From DASYTH01 sp045806965 (GTDB taxonomy: Bacteria > Actinomycetota > Actinomycetes > Mycobacteriales > Pseudonocardiaceae): DNA of 64,000 nucleotides. Shown in pieces: positions 26,943 through 35,902 of the stretch; the stretch's first letter is position 1; every line of letters begins with the position of its first letter. The stretch lies in contig JBJMIG010000084.1 of NCBI GenBank assembly GCA_045806965.1, positions 62,001 to 126,000 on the forward strand, written 5' to 3'. The notes beneath the pieces are model-generated. The model had not been told where the DNA came from. It saw only the letters and a program-made list of their open reading frames with translations, and made no database searches. The position numbers were made by a program, and so were the translations under genes.

Positions 26943-28127
26943 ATGAGCGCAACGGAGCAGCCGCGGGTACGGGGCCGGCATCAGTCGCGGGTGTTGGAGT
27001 TGCTGCGGGATGAGGGTCCGCTTTCTCGGGTGGCGCTCGGTGAGCGGTTGGATCTGCCGAGGGCGAAGCTGGCCGGGGAGTTGTCCCGGCTGATCGACAG
27101 CGGGTTGGCGCAGGTTGGCGGGCCGGCGGCGAGCCGGGGCGGCCGCCGCTCGACCCTGGTGCACCTGGCCGAGGATCTGCGCTTCATCGCGGTGGACGTG
27201 GGTGCCACCTCGGTGGCGGTCGCGGTCACCGACGGGCGCTGCGAGGTCTTGGCCAACGAGCGGGAGCAGTGCGACGTCCGGACCGGACCGACCCAGGTGC
27301 TCGGCCGGGTGGTGGACATGGCCGCCCGGGTGCTGGAGAAGGCGCCGGGCCGGCTGATGGGAGCCGGAGTCGGGCTCCCCGGCCCGGTGAGCTTTCGGGA
27401 CGGCATGCCGGTGGCGCCGCCGATCATGCCGGGCTGGGACCGCTACCCGGTGCGCGAGGAGTTGGCCGGCACCTGGGGCCGGCCGGTCACGGTGGACAAC
27501 GACGTGAACGTGATGGCCCTCGGCGAGCGGCACGCGGGCGTGGCCAGGAGCCTCGACGACCTGATCTTCGTCAAGATCGGCACCGGGATCGGCTGCGGCA
27601 TCGTGGTCGGTGGCCGGGTGTACCGCGGGGTGGCCGGGACCGCGGGCGACATCGGGCACATCAAGCTGGACGACTACGGGCCGGCCTGTGCCTGCGGCGA
27701 GGTCGGCTGCCTGGAGGCGTACTTCGGCGGTGCGGCGCTGGCCCGGGAGGCACTCACCCTGGCCAGGAGCGGGCGGTCCAACATGCTGGCCGCGGCGCTC
27801 GAGGAGCGCGGCCGGCTGACGGCCGCCGACGTGGGCACGGCGGCGGTGGCCGGCGACTTCGCCGCGGCCAACCTGGTGCGGGAGGGCGGCCGGCGGCTCG
27901 GCCAGGTGATCGCCTCGCTGGTCAGCTTCCTCAACCCCGGCATGGTGGTGATCGGCGGCGGGGTGTCCCGGCTCGGCCACCCGCTGCTCGCCGAGGTGCG
28001 CAGCTCGGTATATCGGCGTTCGCTGCCGCTTGCCACCGGCAACCTGCCGATCGTGCTGTCGGAGTTGGGTGAGCTGGCCGGGGTGACCGGCGCGGCCTGG
28101 TCGGCTACCGATCACACCTTCAACTGA
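26943..28127 (+). CDS. ROK-family transcriptional regulator
   Basis: This is a 394-residue protein. The N-terminal winged helix (about 10-65: HQSRVLELLRDEGPLSRVAL) is followed by a ROK kinase-like domain with the phosphate loop VDVGATSVAVAV, ALGERHAG, and the zinc motif CACGEVGCLE. The ATG follows a GGGGG tract only 2-3 nt away, which is short. Upstream in-frame starts overlap the membrane-protein gene in another frame and were rejected. It probably senses a sugar and controls the uptake genes downstream. The presence of the HTH makes it a regulator rather than a glucokinase. Confidence 0.9.
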   Translation: MSATEQPRVRGRHQSRVLELLRDEGPLSRVALGERLDLPRAKLAGELSRLIDSGLAQVGGPAASRGGRRSTLVHLAEDLRFIAVDVGATSVAVAVTDGRCEVLANEREQCDVRTGPTQVLGRVVDMAARVLEKAPGRLMGAGVGLPGPVSFRDGMPVAPPIMPGWDRYPVREELAGTWGRPVTVDNDVNVMALGERHAGVARSLDDLIFVKIGTGIGCGIVVGGRVYRGVAGTAGDIGHIKLDDYGPACACGEVGCLEAYFGGAALAREALTLARSGRSNMLAAALEERGRLTAADVGTAAVAGDFAAANLVREGGRRLGQVIASLVSFLNPGMVVIGGGVSRLGHPLLAEVRSSVYRRSLPLATGNLPIVLSELGELAGVTGAAWSATDHTFN

Positions 28128-28141
28128 GCGATACCGACACG

Positions 28142-28164
28142 CTTTCGTTACTCGCAGACGAAAG
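28142..28164. promoter_or_regulatory. Inverted repeat, candidate ROK operator
   Basis: The arms ctttcgt (28142-28148) and acgaaag (28158-28164) are perfectly complementary around a 9-nt spacer. The repeat sits in the 142-bp gap between two ROK regulator genes, upstream of the sugar operon. It could be a ROK operator or a weak terminator of the first gene. The assignment rests only on symmetry and position. Confidence 0.5.
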
Positions 28165-28269
28165 ATTGCCACCTCGTTAGGCCGATCGGCGTATTGCCAG
28201 GAGCGACAGCCGTGAGACACGCTCTCTCGCAACGTCACTTAGGCAAGGCCCTCAACGAAGTGGGGCAGT

Positions 28270-29496
28270 GTGGGAAGCGTCCGTCCGGTCGACCAGTCCG
28301 GCCTGCGTCGCGGGAACCTGGCTCTGCTCGTGCATACCCTGCGCGCGCACGGCCCGTTGTCCCGGGCTCAGCTCGCGGTGCGTTCCGGGCTGTCCAAGGC
28401 GACGGTGTCCAGCCTGATCACCGACCTCGAGCAGCGGGGTCTGGTGCACTCCGCCGGGATCTCAGCGGGCGGGCAGGGCCGGCCCGGTCAGCTGGTCGCG
28501 CTGCGCGCCGGCAGCGTGTGCGGAATCGGTCTCGACGTCCACATGGGACACGTCGGCGTGGCCGTCCTGGACCTCGCCGGCGCGGTGGTGTTCCGCCGGC
28601 GGCTGGTCTGCGAGGTGCCGGGGCTCGACCCGGAGCGCGCGCTCGACCAGCTCGCCGCGCTGACCGGGGAGGCGCTGACCGCGGTGCGCGGCGCCGGCGG
28701 CTACCCGGCCGGGGTGACGGTGTCGGTGCCCGGCCTGGTCGACACGGACGCCGGGGTGGCCCGGTTCGCACCCCGGTTGCGCTGGCGCGAGGTGCCGGTG
28801 GCGGACGGCCTGGCCGCCCGCACCGCTCTGCCGCTGGCCGCGATCACCGTGGACAACGACGCCAACCTCGGCGCGATGGCCGAGCACGCCGCCATGCCGG
28901 TGTCCGACCTGGTGTACCTGACCGGTGACTTCGGTATCGGTGGCGGGCTGATCGCCGGCGGCGTGCCGCTGCGCGGTTCGATCGGCTACGCCGGGGAGAT
29001 CGGCCACATGTCGATCGACCCGCTCGGTCCGACCTGCTCGTGCGGCCGCCGCGGCTGCTGGGAGACCCAGGTTGGGCTTGGCGCGCTGCTGCACGCCTGC
29101 GCGGACCCGGGCGATCCGCTGCACGATCCCGCCCTGGACCTCGACGAGCGGATGGCGATCATCCGGGCCAGGGCCGAGCAGGCCGATCACCGCACCCTCA
29201 ACGCCCTGCACCAGATCGGTTCGGCGGTCGGCGTCGGCGTGTCCATTGTGGTCAATCTGCTCAACCCGGCGGTGGTGGTGCTCGGCGGCTACTTCGCGGC
29301 GCTGCCGGAGTGGCTGGTCGAACCGGTGCGTCAGGAGATCGGCGGCCGGGTGCTCGCGCCGGGGGCGGGCGGCGTGCGGGTGGTCGGCTCGACGCTGGGG
29401 TTCTCCGCGGCCACCACCGGCGCGGCGCTCGCGTCGCTGCGCCGGGTGCTCGACGACCCGACCGTGGTGCCGCCGCTCGCGGAGGGGATGCCATGA
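28270..29496 (+). CDS. ROK-family transcriptional regulator of the sugar operon (XylR-like)
   Basis: This is a 408-residue protein with a GTG start. The N-terminal HTH reads HGPLSRAQLAVRSGLSKATVSSLI (about 22-45). The ROK domain shows GLDVHMGHVGVAVLD, VDNDANLGAMAEHA and the zinc motif CSCGRRGCWE. Its stop overlaps the ATG of the ABC ATPase (ATGA), so it is the first gene of the sugar operon and most likely its sugar-responsive repressor or activator. A xylose-type effector is inferred from the xylose isomerase gene in the same operon. Confidence 0.9.
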   Translation: MGSVRPVDQSGLRRGNLALLVHTLRAHGPLSRAQLAVRSGLSKATVSSLITDLEQRGLVHSAGISAGGQGRPGQLVALRAGSVCGIGLDVHMGHVGVAVLDLAGAVVFRRRLVCEVPGLDPERALDQLAALTGEALTAVRGAGGYPAGVTVSVPGLVDTDAGVARFAPRLRWREVPVADGLAARTALPLAAITVDNDANLGAMAEHAAMPVSDLVYLTGDFGIGGGLIAGGVPLRGSIGYAGEIGHMSIDPLGPTCSCGRRGCWETQVGLGALLHACADPGDPLHDPALDLDERMAIIRARAEQADHRTLNALHQIGSAVGVGVSIVVNLLNPAVVVLGGYFAALPEWLVEPVRQEIGGRVLAPGAGGVRVVGSTLGFSAATTGAALASLRRVLDDPTVVPPLAEGMP

Positions 29497-31010
29497 CCGA
29501 GCTGCTCAGCATGACCGGCATCGTGAAGGGCTTCCCGGGGGTGCGCGCGCTGGACGGCGTCGACCTCGACGTGCGAGCCGGCGAGGTGCACTGCCTGCTT
29601 GGCCAGAACGGCGCCGGGAAGTCCACGCTGATCAAGGTGCTTGCCGGGGCCCACCAGCCGGACGCGGGCGAGATCCGCTGGCAGGGACACCTGGTCCGGC
29701 CCGGCTCACCGGTTGACGCGCTGCGGCTCGGCATCGCCACCATGTACCAGGAGCTGGATCTGGTGCCCGCGCTCTCGGTCGCGGAGAACATCTTCCTCGG
29801 CCGCGAACATTCCCGGTTCGGCTTCAGCGCGCGGGCCGCTACCAGGGCGGCGGCCACCGCGCTGCTGCGCAGGCTCGGTCATCCGGAGATCCCACCGCAC
29901 CGCGAGGTCGCCCTGCTTTCCGCGGCCGGTCAGCAGTTGGTGTCGATGGCAAGGGCGCTCGCCCACGAGGCCCGGTTGATCGTGCTGGACGAGCCGACCG
30001 CGGCGCTGGCCGCCGACGAGGTGGACAACTTGTTCCGGATCGTCGGCGAGTTGACCGCGGACGGCGTCGCGGTGGTCTACATCTCCCACCGGCTGGAGGA
30101 GATTCGCCGGATCGGGCACCGGGTGACGGTGCTCAAGGACGGCGCCACGGTCGCCGCCGGGCTCGACGCCGCCACCACGCCGACCGCCGAGCTGGTCAAC
30201 CTCATGTCCGGACGCAAAGTGCACACCGTGTTTCCGGTGCGGACGGTGTCTACTGTGGACTCGGACGAGCCGGTGCTCGAGGTGCGCGGGTTGAGCCGGG
30301 CCGGTGAGTTCAGCGACGTCTCCTTCGAGGTGCGGCCGGGGGAGATCGTCGGCATCGCCGGGCTGGTGGGGTCCGGCCGAAGTGAGCTGCTCGAGACCGT
30401 GTTCGGCGGGCGCAAACCGGACCGGGGCAGCGTGCTGGTTCGCGGCAAGCGGTTGCGGCCGGGCAGCGTGGTCGCCGCGGTGGCCGCCGGTATGGGTCTG
30501 GCGCCCGAGGAGCGCAAGAGCCAGGGCCTGCTGCTGGACGCCTCGGTAGCGGTGAACGTCACGCTGGCGAGCCTGCCCGGGTACAGCCGGGCCGGGTTCA
30601 CCGACCGCCGCCGTGAGCTCCGCGACGCGCGGGATACGTTGCTGCGCCTGGATCTTCGGCCAGCCGACCCGAGACGGGTGGTGCGCACACTGTCCGGCGG
30701 CAACCAGCAGAAGGCGGTGGTGGCCCGCTGGCTGGTGCGGGACTGCCGGGTGCTGCTGCTCGACGAGCCCACCAGGGGTGTGGACGTCGGCGCCAGGGCG
30801 GAGCTGTACCGGTTGATCCACGAGTTGGCCGCGGCCGGGGTCGCGGTGCTGCTGGTGTCCAGCGAGATGCCCGAGGTGCTCGGACTTTCCGATCGGGTGC
30901 TGGTGCTGCGTGAGGGACGGGTGATCGCCGAGGAGCGGTCCGGCGAGCTCGACGAGGCGGCCGTGCTGGACCTGATCATGCAGGAGGGGCAGGAGGTGAT
31001 GGTTCCGTGA
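29493..31010 (+). CDS. Sugar ABC transporter ATP-binding protein (RbsA/XylG/MglA type)
   Basis: This is a 505-residue protein with two tandem ABC domains. The first has Walker A GQNGAGKST and Walker B LIVLDEPTAAL. The second has the degenerate P-loop GLVGSGRSE, signature LSGGNQQKAVVARWL and Walker B VLLLDEPTRGVDVG. The degenerate second P-loop is normal for this carbohydrate uptake family (CUT2). The ATG overlaps the ROK stop, and the GTG of the permease overlaps its own stop (GTGA). It energises monosaccharide uptake, here probably xylose. Confidence 0.94.
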   Translation: MTELLSMTGIVKGFPGVRALDGVDLDVRAGEVHCLLGQNGAGKSTLIKVLAGAHQPDAGEIRWQGHLVRPGSPVDALRLGIATMYQELDLVPALSVAENIFLGREHSRFGFSARAATRAAATALLRRLGHPEIPPHREVALLSAAGQQLVSMARALAHEARLIVLDEPTAALAADEVDNLFRIVGELTADGVAVVYISHRLEEIRRIGHRVTVLKDGATVAAGLDAATTPTAELVNLMSGRKVHTVFPVRTVSTVDSDEPVLEVRGLSRAGEFSDVSFEVRPGEIVGIAGLVGSGRSELLETVFGGRKPDRGSVLVRGKRLRPGSVVAAVAAGMGLAPEERKSQGLLLDASVAVNVTLASLPGYSRAGFTDRRRELRDARDTLLRLDLRPADPRRVVRTLSGGNQQKAVVARWLVRDCRVLLLDEPTRGVDVGARAELYRLIHELAAAGVAVLLVSSEMPEVLGLSDRVLVLREGRVIAEERSGELDEAAVLDLIMQEGQEVMVP

Positions 31011-32011
31011 GCGAAGTGGTGACGGAGCGGGACACCGAGACCGTGGTGCGGCGGCAGCCGCCAGCGCGCCCGGGTTCGCGGATCGACCTGCGGCTCACCG
31101 CCCTGGTCGGCGTGCTCCTGGTGCTCTGCGCGGCCGGCTACATCAGCCAGCCGGACACCTTTCTCAACGAGAGCAACATTTCCACCATGCTTCGGCTGGC
31201 CGCGGCCATCGGTGTGGTGAGCGTCGGCATGACGTTCGTGATCATCAGCGGCGGCATCGACCTGTCGGTCGGCTCACTGGTGGCGCTGTGCGGCGTGTGG
31301 ATGACCACGGTGGCGACGCAGTCCTACGGGCCGGTGGTGATGGTGCTCTGCGCGCTGGTGGTCGGCCTCGCCTGCGGGCTGGTCAACGGGGTGCTGATCG
31401 CGTTCGGCCGCATCGTGCCGTTCATCGCGACTCTGGCCATGTACGCCTCGGCGAAGGGGCTGGCCGAGCGGCTGTCCGGCCGGCACACCCAGGTGGTCAC
31501 CGAGACCGGCTTCACCACGTTCTTCCGCGGTGACCTGTTCGGCATCCCGGTGCTGATCTGGATGCTGGCCGCGGTCTTCGCGGTGGGCTGGCTCGTGCTC
31601 AACCGCACCACGTTCGGCCGGCGCACGTTCGCCGTCGGCGGCAACGCGGAGGCGGCCCGGCTGGCCGGGATCAACGTCCGGCTGCACACCGCGCTGGTGT
31701 ACGGCATCGCCGGGCTGTGCTGCGGCATCGCCGCGATCATGGTGGTGGCCAGGACCACGTCCGGGGCGTCCACCAACGGCATGTTCTACGAGTTGGACGC
31801 GATCGCCGCCGTGGTGATCGGTGGCACGTTGCTCAGCGGGGGCAGGGGAACCCTCATCGGCACCCTGATCGGGGTGCTCATCTTCACCGTCGTGAACAGC
31901 ATCTTCACCCAGAACCATCTCGAGACCGACATCCAGAACATCGCCAAGGGCGTGATCATCATCGCCGCGGTGCTGTTGCAGTACGGCACGTCCCGAAGCA
32001 GGAAGACCTAG
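31007..32011 (+). CDS. Sugar ABC transporter permease (RbsC/XylH type)
   Basis: This is a 334-residue membrane protein with about ten hydrophobic helices. SVGMTFVIISGGIDLSVGS is the family hallmark of CUT2 permeases. GGNAEAARLAGINV is the conserved cytoplasmic loop contacting the ATPase, and GGTLLSGGRG a second conserved stretch. The first 25 residues are polar. The start overlaps the ATPase stop by 4 nt, and the binding-protein gene follows after 10 nt. Confidence 0.94.
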   Translation: MSEVVTERDTETVVRRQPPARPGSRIDLRLTALVGVLLVLCAAGYISQPDTFLNESNISTMLRLAAAIGVVSVGMTFVIISGGIDLSVGSLVALCGVWMTTVATQSYGPVVMVLCALVVGLACGLVNGVLIAFGRIVPFIATLAMYASAKGLAERLSGRHTQVVTETGFTTFFRGDLFGIPVLIWMLAAVFAVGWLVLNRTTFGRRTFAVGGNAEAARLAGINVRLHTALVYGIAGLCCGIAAIMVVARTTSGASTNGMFYELDAIAAVVIGGTLLSGGRGTLIGTLIGVLIFTVVNSIFTQNHLETDIQNIAKGVIIIAAVLLQYGTSRSRKT

Positions 32012-32021
32012 GAGGCCCACC

Positions 32022-33071
32022 ATGTCCGACCCGTCCCTGGCCCGCAGGCGCTTCTTGGTAGGCACCACCGCGGTCGGTGCCGGCTCGCTGCTCGCCGCCT
32101 GCACCTCGAACACACCGGCCAACTCGTCGTCCAACGTGGTCACGGGTTCCGGGCAGAACGCCCAGCCGGGCAAGCAAGTCAAGGTCGGCTTCTCCGCGCC
32201 GGCGGCCGACCACGGCTGGATCGCCGCGATCACCAAGAACGCCAAGGCACAGGCCGCGCACTTCGGCGACGTGACGCTCAACGCGACCGAGGGCACCAAC
32301 GACGTGAACCAGCAGATCGCCCAGGTAGAAACACTGCTCAACAACAAGGTCGACGTGCTGGTGATCCTTCCATTCGACGGCAAGGCGTTGACCGCGGTCG
32401 CCCAGCAGGCGATGGAGGCCGGCACGCCGGTGATCAACCTGGACCGGATCTTCGACACGGCGCTGGCCTACCGGACCTGGATCGGCGGCGACAACTACCG
32501 GATGGGTGTCAACGCGGGCAACTACATCGCCGCGGAGCTGAAGAAGAAGGGCGTGACCAACCCGGTCATCGGCGAGATCGCCGGGCTCGACGCCTTGCCG
32601 CTGACCCAGGAACGCAGCAAGGGCTTCCGGGAGGCGTTGGGCCGCAACGGGATGCGAGTTGGGCCCCGGGTCGCCGCGCAGTTCACCTCGGAGTCGGGCG
32701 AGCAGGTGACGGCGAACCTGTTGCAGTCGGTGAGCAAGTTCGACGCGCTCTGGAACCACGACGACGACCAGGGGGTTGGCGTGATGGCCGCGATGGAGTC
32801 GGCCAACCGCAAGGAGTTCCTGATGGTTGGCGGCGCCGGCTCGCGCAATATGATGGACCGGATCAAGTCCGACAGCGGCCCGCTCAAGGCCACCGTGCTG
32901 TACAGCCCGTCGATGTCCTCCTCCGCCGTCGCGCTGGCCCGGTTGCTCGGCCAGGGCAAGGGCCTCGGTGACCTGGCCGAGCACGAGGTCCCGGCGCAGA
33001 TCACCACCTACACGGCGGTGGTCACCAAGGAGAACGTCGACTCCTATCTTGACGTCGCGTTCGACAGCTGA
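32022..33071 (+). CDS. Sugar ABC transporter substrate-binding lipoprotein
   Basis: This is a 349-residue precursor with an AGGAGG site 6 nt before the ATG. The N-terminus combines a twin-arginine stretch (LARRRFLVG) with a lipobox SLLAAC (cysteine near residue 27), so it is an exported lipoprotein anchored outside the membrane. The mature part has the two-lobed periplasmic-binding-protein fold of the RbsB/XylF group, with VDVLVILPFDGKAL and WNHDDDQGVGVMAAM as family segments. It delivers a pentose or hexose to the adjacent permease. Xylose is the best guess from context. Confidence 0.92.
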   Translation: MSDPSLARRRFLVGTTAVGAGSLLAACTSNTPANSSSNVVTGSGQNAQPGKQVKVGFSAPAADHGWIAAITKNAKAQAAHFGDVTLNATEGTNDVNQQIAQVETLLNNKVDVLVILPFDGKALTAVAQQAMEAGTPVINLDRIFDTALAYRTWIGGDNYRMGVNAGNYIAAELKKKGVTNPVIGEIAGLDALPLTQERSKGFREALGRNGMRVGPRVAAQFTSESGEQVTANLLQSVSKFDALWNHDDDQGVGVMAAMESANRKEFLMVGGAGSRNMMDRIKSDSGPLKATVLYSPSMSSSAVALARLLGQGKGLGDLAEHEVPAQITTYTAVVTKENVDSYLDVAFDS

Positions 33072-33080
33072 AGGAGAGCA

Positions 33081-34238
33081 ATGAAGGACTACACGCCGCG
33101 CCCGGAGCACCGGTTCAGCTTCGGGTTGTGGACCGTCGGCTGGCTCGGGGTCGACCCGTTCGGCGTGGCCACCAGGGATCCGATGGATCCGGTGCATGCC
33201 GTCGAGAAGCTGGCCGAGTTGGGTGCGTGGGGGGTGAGCTTCCACGACGACGACCTGATCCCGTTCGGCTCGAACGACTCCGAGCGGTCCAACCGGATCG
33301 CCGCGTTCCGCAAGGCACTGTCCGCCACGGGGTTGGTCGTGCCGATGGCCACCACGAACCTGTTCACCCACCCGGTGTTCAAGGACGGCGCGTTCACCGC
33401 CAACGACCGGGACATCCGCCGGTTCGCGCTGCGCAAGGTGTTGCGCAACTTGGATCTGGCCGCCGAGCTCGGCGCGAGCACGTACGTGCTGTGGGGCGGC
33501 CGGGAGGGCTCGGAGTCGCCGGTGGCGAAGGATGTGCGCGCCGCCCTTGATCGCTACGCCGAGGCGCTGAACATCCTGTGTGCCTACGTCCGCGAGCAGG
33601 GCTATCAGATCCGGTTCGCGCTCGAGCCCAAGCCGAACGAGCCGCGCGGTGACATCCTGTTGCCCACCATCGGCCATGCGCTCGCGTTCATCAACGAACT
33701 GGCCGACTCCGAGATCGTCGGGCTGAACCCGGAGGTCGGGCACGAGCAGATGGCCGGGCTGTCCGTGGTGCACGGGTACGCCCAGGCGCTGTGGCACGGC
33801 AAGCTGTTCCATCTCGACCTCAACGGGCAGACCGGCCCGCGTTACGACCAGGACCTCCGGTTCGGCAACGGTGACGTCAAGAGCGCGTTCCTGCTGGTCG
33901 ATCTGTTGGAGGGCGCGGGATACGACGGCGCGCGGCACTTCGACTTCAAGCCGGCCCGCACCGAGGACGAGGACGGCGTGTGGGCGGCGGCGCAGGCCTG
34001 CATGCGCAACTACCTGATCTTCGCCGAGCGGGCGAAGGCGTTCCGGGCGGACCCGGAAGTGGCGCAGGCACTGGCCGTGGCCCGGGTCGCCGAGTTGTCC
34101 GAGCCCACGCTCGGGCCGGGCGAGAGCCTGGCCGCGTTGCGCTCGGAGGACATCGACCTGGCCGCCGCGGCTCGCCGGGGCAAGGGGGTCGAACGGCTCG
34201 ACCAACTCGCCCTCGAGCACCTGTTCGGCGCCCGGTGA
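33081..34238 (+). CDS. xylA: Xylose isomerase
   Basis: This is a 385-residue protein, the usual size of the short actinobacterial class. It converts D-xylose to D-xylulose (and glucose to fructose) with two divalent metals. The catalytic histidine is in SFHDDDLIPFG (H55, with the metal-linked aspartate cluster beside it). EPKPNEPRGD provides the metal glutamate E182 and catalytic lysine K184. NPEVGHEQMAG and HLDLNGQ are further metal and substrate segments. The ATG follows AAGGAGAG. It is the fifth gene of the ROK-ABC operon. No xylulokinase gene is visible in the window, which is unusual since xylB is often adjacent. Confidence 0.96.
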   Translation: MKDYTPRPEHRFSFGLWTVGWLGVDPFGVATRDPMDPVHAVEKLAELGAWGVSFHDDDLIPFGSNDSERSNRIAAFRKALSATGLVVPMATTNLFTHPVFKDGAFTANDRDIRRFALRKVLRNLDLAAELGASTYVLWGGREGSESPVAKDVRAALDRYAEALNILCAYVREQGYQIRFALEPKPNEPRGDILLPTIGHALAFINELADSEIVGLNPEVGHEQMAGLSVVHGYAQALWHGKLFHLDLNGQTGPRYDQDLRFGNGDVKSAFLLVDLLEGAGYDGARHFDFKPARTEDEDGVWAAAQACMRNYLIFAERAKAFRADPEVAQALAVARVAELSEPTLGPGESLAALRSEDIDLAAAARRGKGVERLDQLALEHLFGAR

Positions 34239-34251
34239 ACGAGGTGCGCCA

Positions 34252-35256
34252 ATGAGCCGGCCGATCACGCTGTTCACCGGCCAGTGGGCGGATCTGCCGT
34301 TCGAGGAGATGTGCAAGCTGGCCGCGCAATGGGGCTACGACGGGCTGGAGATCGCCTGCGCTGGTGATCACTTCGAGGTGGATCGCGCACTGTCCGAGGA
34401 GGACTATGTGCCGACAAAGCTCGAACTGCTCGAGGCACACGGGCTTCGGGTCTGGGCCATCTCCAACCACCTGGTCGGCCAGGCGGTGTGCGACGATCCG
34501 ATCGACGACCGGCACCGGGACATCCTGCCGGCCCGGGTGTGGGGCGACGGAGACCCCGAAGGGGTGCGGCGGCGTGCGGCGAAGGAGCTGGCGGACACCG
34601 CACGGGCCGCTCGTCGCCTCGGCGTCGACACCGTGATCGGCTTCACCGGATCGAAGATCTGGCGCTACGTGGCCATGTTCCCGCCGGTGTCGGCCGAAGT
34701 GATCGCGGACGGCTACGCCGACTTCGCCGCGAGGTGGAACCCGATCCTGGACGTGTTCGACGAGGTGGGCGTGCGGTTCGCGCACGAGGTGCACCCGTCG
34801 GAGATCGCCTACGACTACTGGTCGACCGTGCGCACGCTGGAGGCGATCGGGCGGCGACCGGCGTTTGGGCTCAACTGGGATCCGTCCCACATGGTGTGGC
34901 AGGACCTGGATCCGGTCGGCTTCATCCTGGACTTCGCGGACCGGATCTACCACGTCGACTGCAAGGACACCAAGAAGCGCTTCGACGGGCGCAACGGCCG
35001 GCTGGGCTCGCACCTGCCGTGGGCCGATCCGCGGCGTGGGTGGGACTTCGTGTCCACCGGGCACGGCGACGTGCCGTGGGAGCAGGCGTTCCGGGCACTG
35101 AACGCGATCGGCTACGCCGGGCCGATCTCGGTGGAGTGGGAGGACGCCGGCATGGACCGGCTGCGCGGTGCCGAGGAGGCCGTCGGGTTCGTCCGGAGCC
35201 TGGCCTTCGACCCGCCGGCCGCCTCGTTCGACGCCGCGTTCAAGAATCGGGGCTGA
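34252..35256 (+). CDS. TIM-barrel sugar phosphate isomerase/epimerase
   Basis: This is a 334-residue member of the xylose-isomerase-like TIM barrel superfamily (PF01261). Segments such as WGYDGLEIACAGDHFEVD, RFAHEVHPSEIAYDYWS, GLNWDPSHMVWQDLDP, HVDCKDTK and ISVEWEDAGMD hold the expected metal ligands (Glu, Asp, His, Glu). The ATG is 13 nt after xylA, with GAGGT as ribosome site. Related proteins act on sugars, inositols or hydroxypyruvate; the substrate is unknown. It is the last gene of the operon, followed by a perfect hairpin. Confidence 0.85.
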   Translation: MSRPITLFTGQWADLPFEEMCKLAAQWGYDGLEIACAGDHFEVDRALSEEDYVPTKLELLEAHGLRVWAISNHLVGQAVCDDPIDDRHRDILPARVWGDGDPEGVRRRAAKELADTARAARRLGVDTVIGFTGSKIWRYVAMFPPVSAEVIADGYADFAARWNPILDVFDEVGVRFAHEVHPSEIAYDYWSTVRTLEAIGRRPAFGLNWDPSHMVWQDLDPVGFILDFADRIYHVDCKDTKKRFDGRNGRLGSHLPWADPRRGWDFVSTGHGDVPWEQAFRALNAIGYAGPISVEWEDAGMDRLRGAEEAVGFVRSLAFDPPAASFDAAFKNRG

Positions 35257-35264
35257 TCCGTTTT

Positions 35265-35311
35265 GTGAATGCCGCACTCGCATGAAGAATGGGTGCGAGT
35301 GCGGCATTCAC
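35265..35311. terminator. Perfect 18-bp hairpin between convergent genes
   Basis: Arms gtgaatgccgcactcgca (35265-35282) and tgcgagtgcggcattcac (35294-35311) are perfectly complementary around an 11-nt loop. They sit in the 66-bp gap between the sugar operon's last gene and a convergent small secreted gene, so they can stop transcription from both sides. Confidence 0.8.
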
Positions 35312-35322
35312 CGCAGTCTTCG

Positions 35323-35703
35323 TCAGGACACCACGATATTGATCGGTGCGCTCGCGGCCGACCGGTTCAGCGCGAAATCCACCGCCTGGACGGTGATCGA
35401 ATGCGGGCCGGGCGTGATCCGGCCCAGGTTCACCAGGGTCTGGATGTCGTAGGTGGTCGCGATCGGCTTTGCTCGCTGCTGGCCGTCGACGAGCACCCAG
35501 TAGTGCTTGACGCCGGTGCCGACGTCGGTGGACGCATCCCAGTTGAGCACTGCGTTTGCTCCGGAGCGGAGCTGGCTGGCGTCGTGCACGTTCTGCGGGA
35601 CGGTGGGTGGTGTGACGTCCGTTGCCGCTCCGGCGGACGGCGCGACCAGCACTGCGGCGGCGACCGCGAAGGTCGCGATCAGAACTTTCCTGCCGATATT
35701 CAT
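35323..35703 (-). CDS. Small secreted Fn3/Ig-like single-domain protein
   Basis: This is a 126-residue precursor with AGGAGAG before the ATG. The signal peptide ends at AGAA (about residue 27). The mature part is one beta-sandwich resembling Fn3 or chitobiase-C-terminal-type domains: TPPTVPQNVHDASQLRSG, NWDASTDVGTG, TVQAVDFALNRS. The chain is normally a module of larger enzymes; here it stands alone with no catalytic partner. It could be a remnant of a larger gene or a free carbohydrate- or protein-binding domain. Confidence 0.75.
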   Translation of the reverse strand: MNIGRKVLIATFAVAAAVLVAPSAGAATDVTPPTVPQNVHDASQLRSGANAVLNWDASTDVGTGVKHYWVLVDGQQRAKPIATTYDIQTLVNLGRITPGPHSITVQAVDFALNRSAASAPINIVVS

Positions 35704-35902
35704 TGATCACTCTCCTGTTGACGGAAAACTGTCCGTCAGGATCGGATTTTCGGACCGTTCCGCGTGACTCACCGTGGCGAGACTATGGACGGCCGATGGT
35801 GAATTTCTCGTGCCAAGCTGGAAATGGACATATTTCCCGGTGAGCTGCGCGGGCGTACTCTGCCGCCGATGGCCGCGCCCGCCGGCCGTGGAGGAGGCAC
35901 CG

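Noticed and set aside
31959..34316. Long minus-strand open frame of about 785 codons opposite the binding protein and xylA
   Set aside because: It is the antisense shadow of well-recognised genes in GC-rich DNA, with His/Arg/Val-rich composition and no domain.
35774..35902. Extended start of the cyclase-family protein
   Set aside because: The ATG at 35903 has a strong GAGGAGG site and the family domain starts right after it; the extension is Cys/Trp/Arg-rich non-domain sequence.
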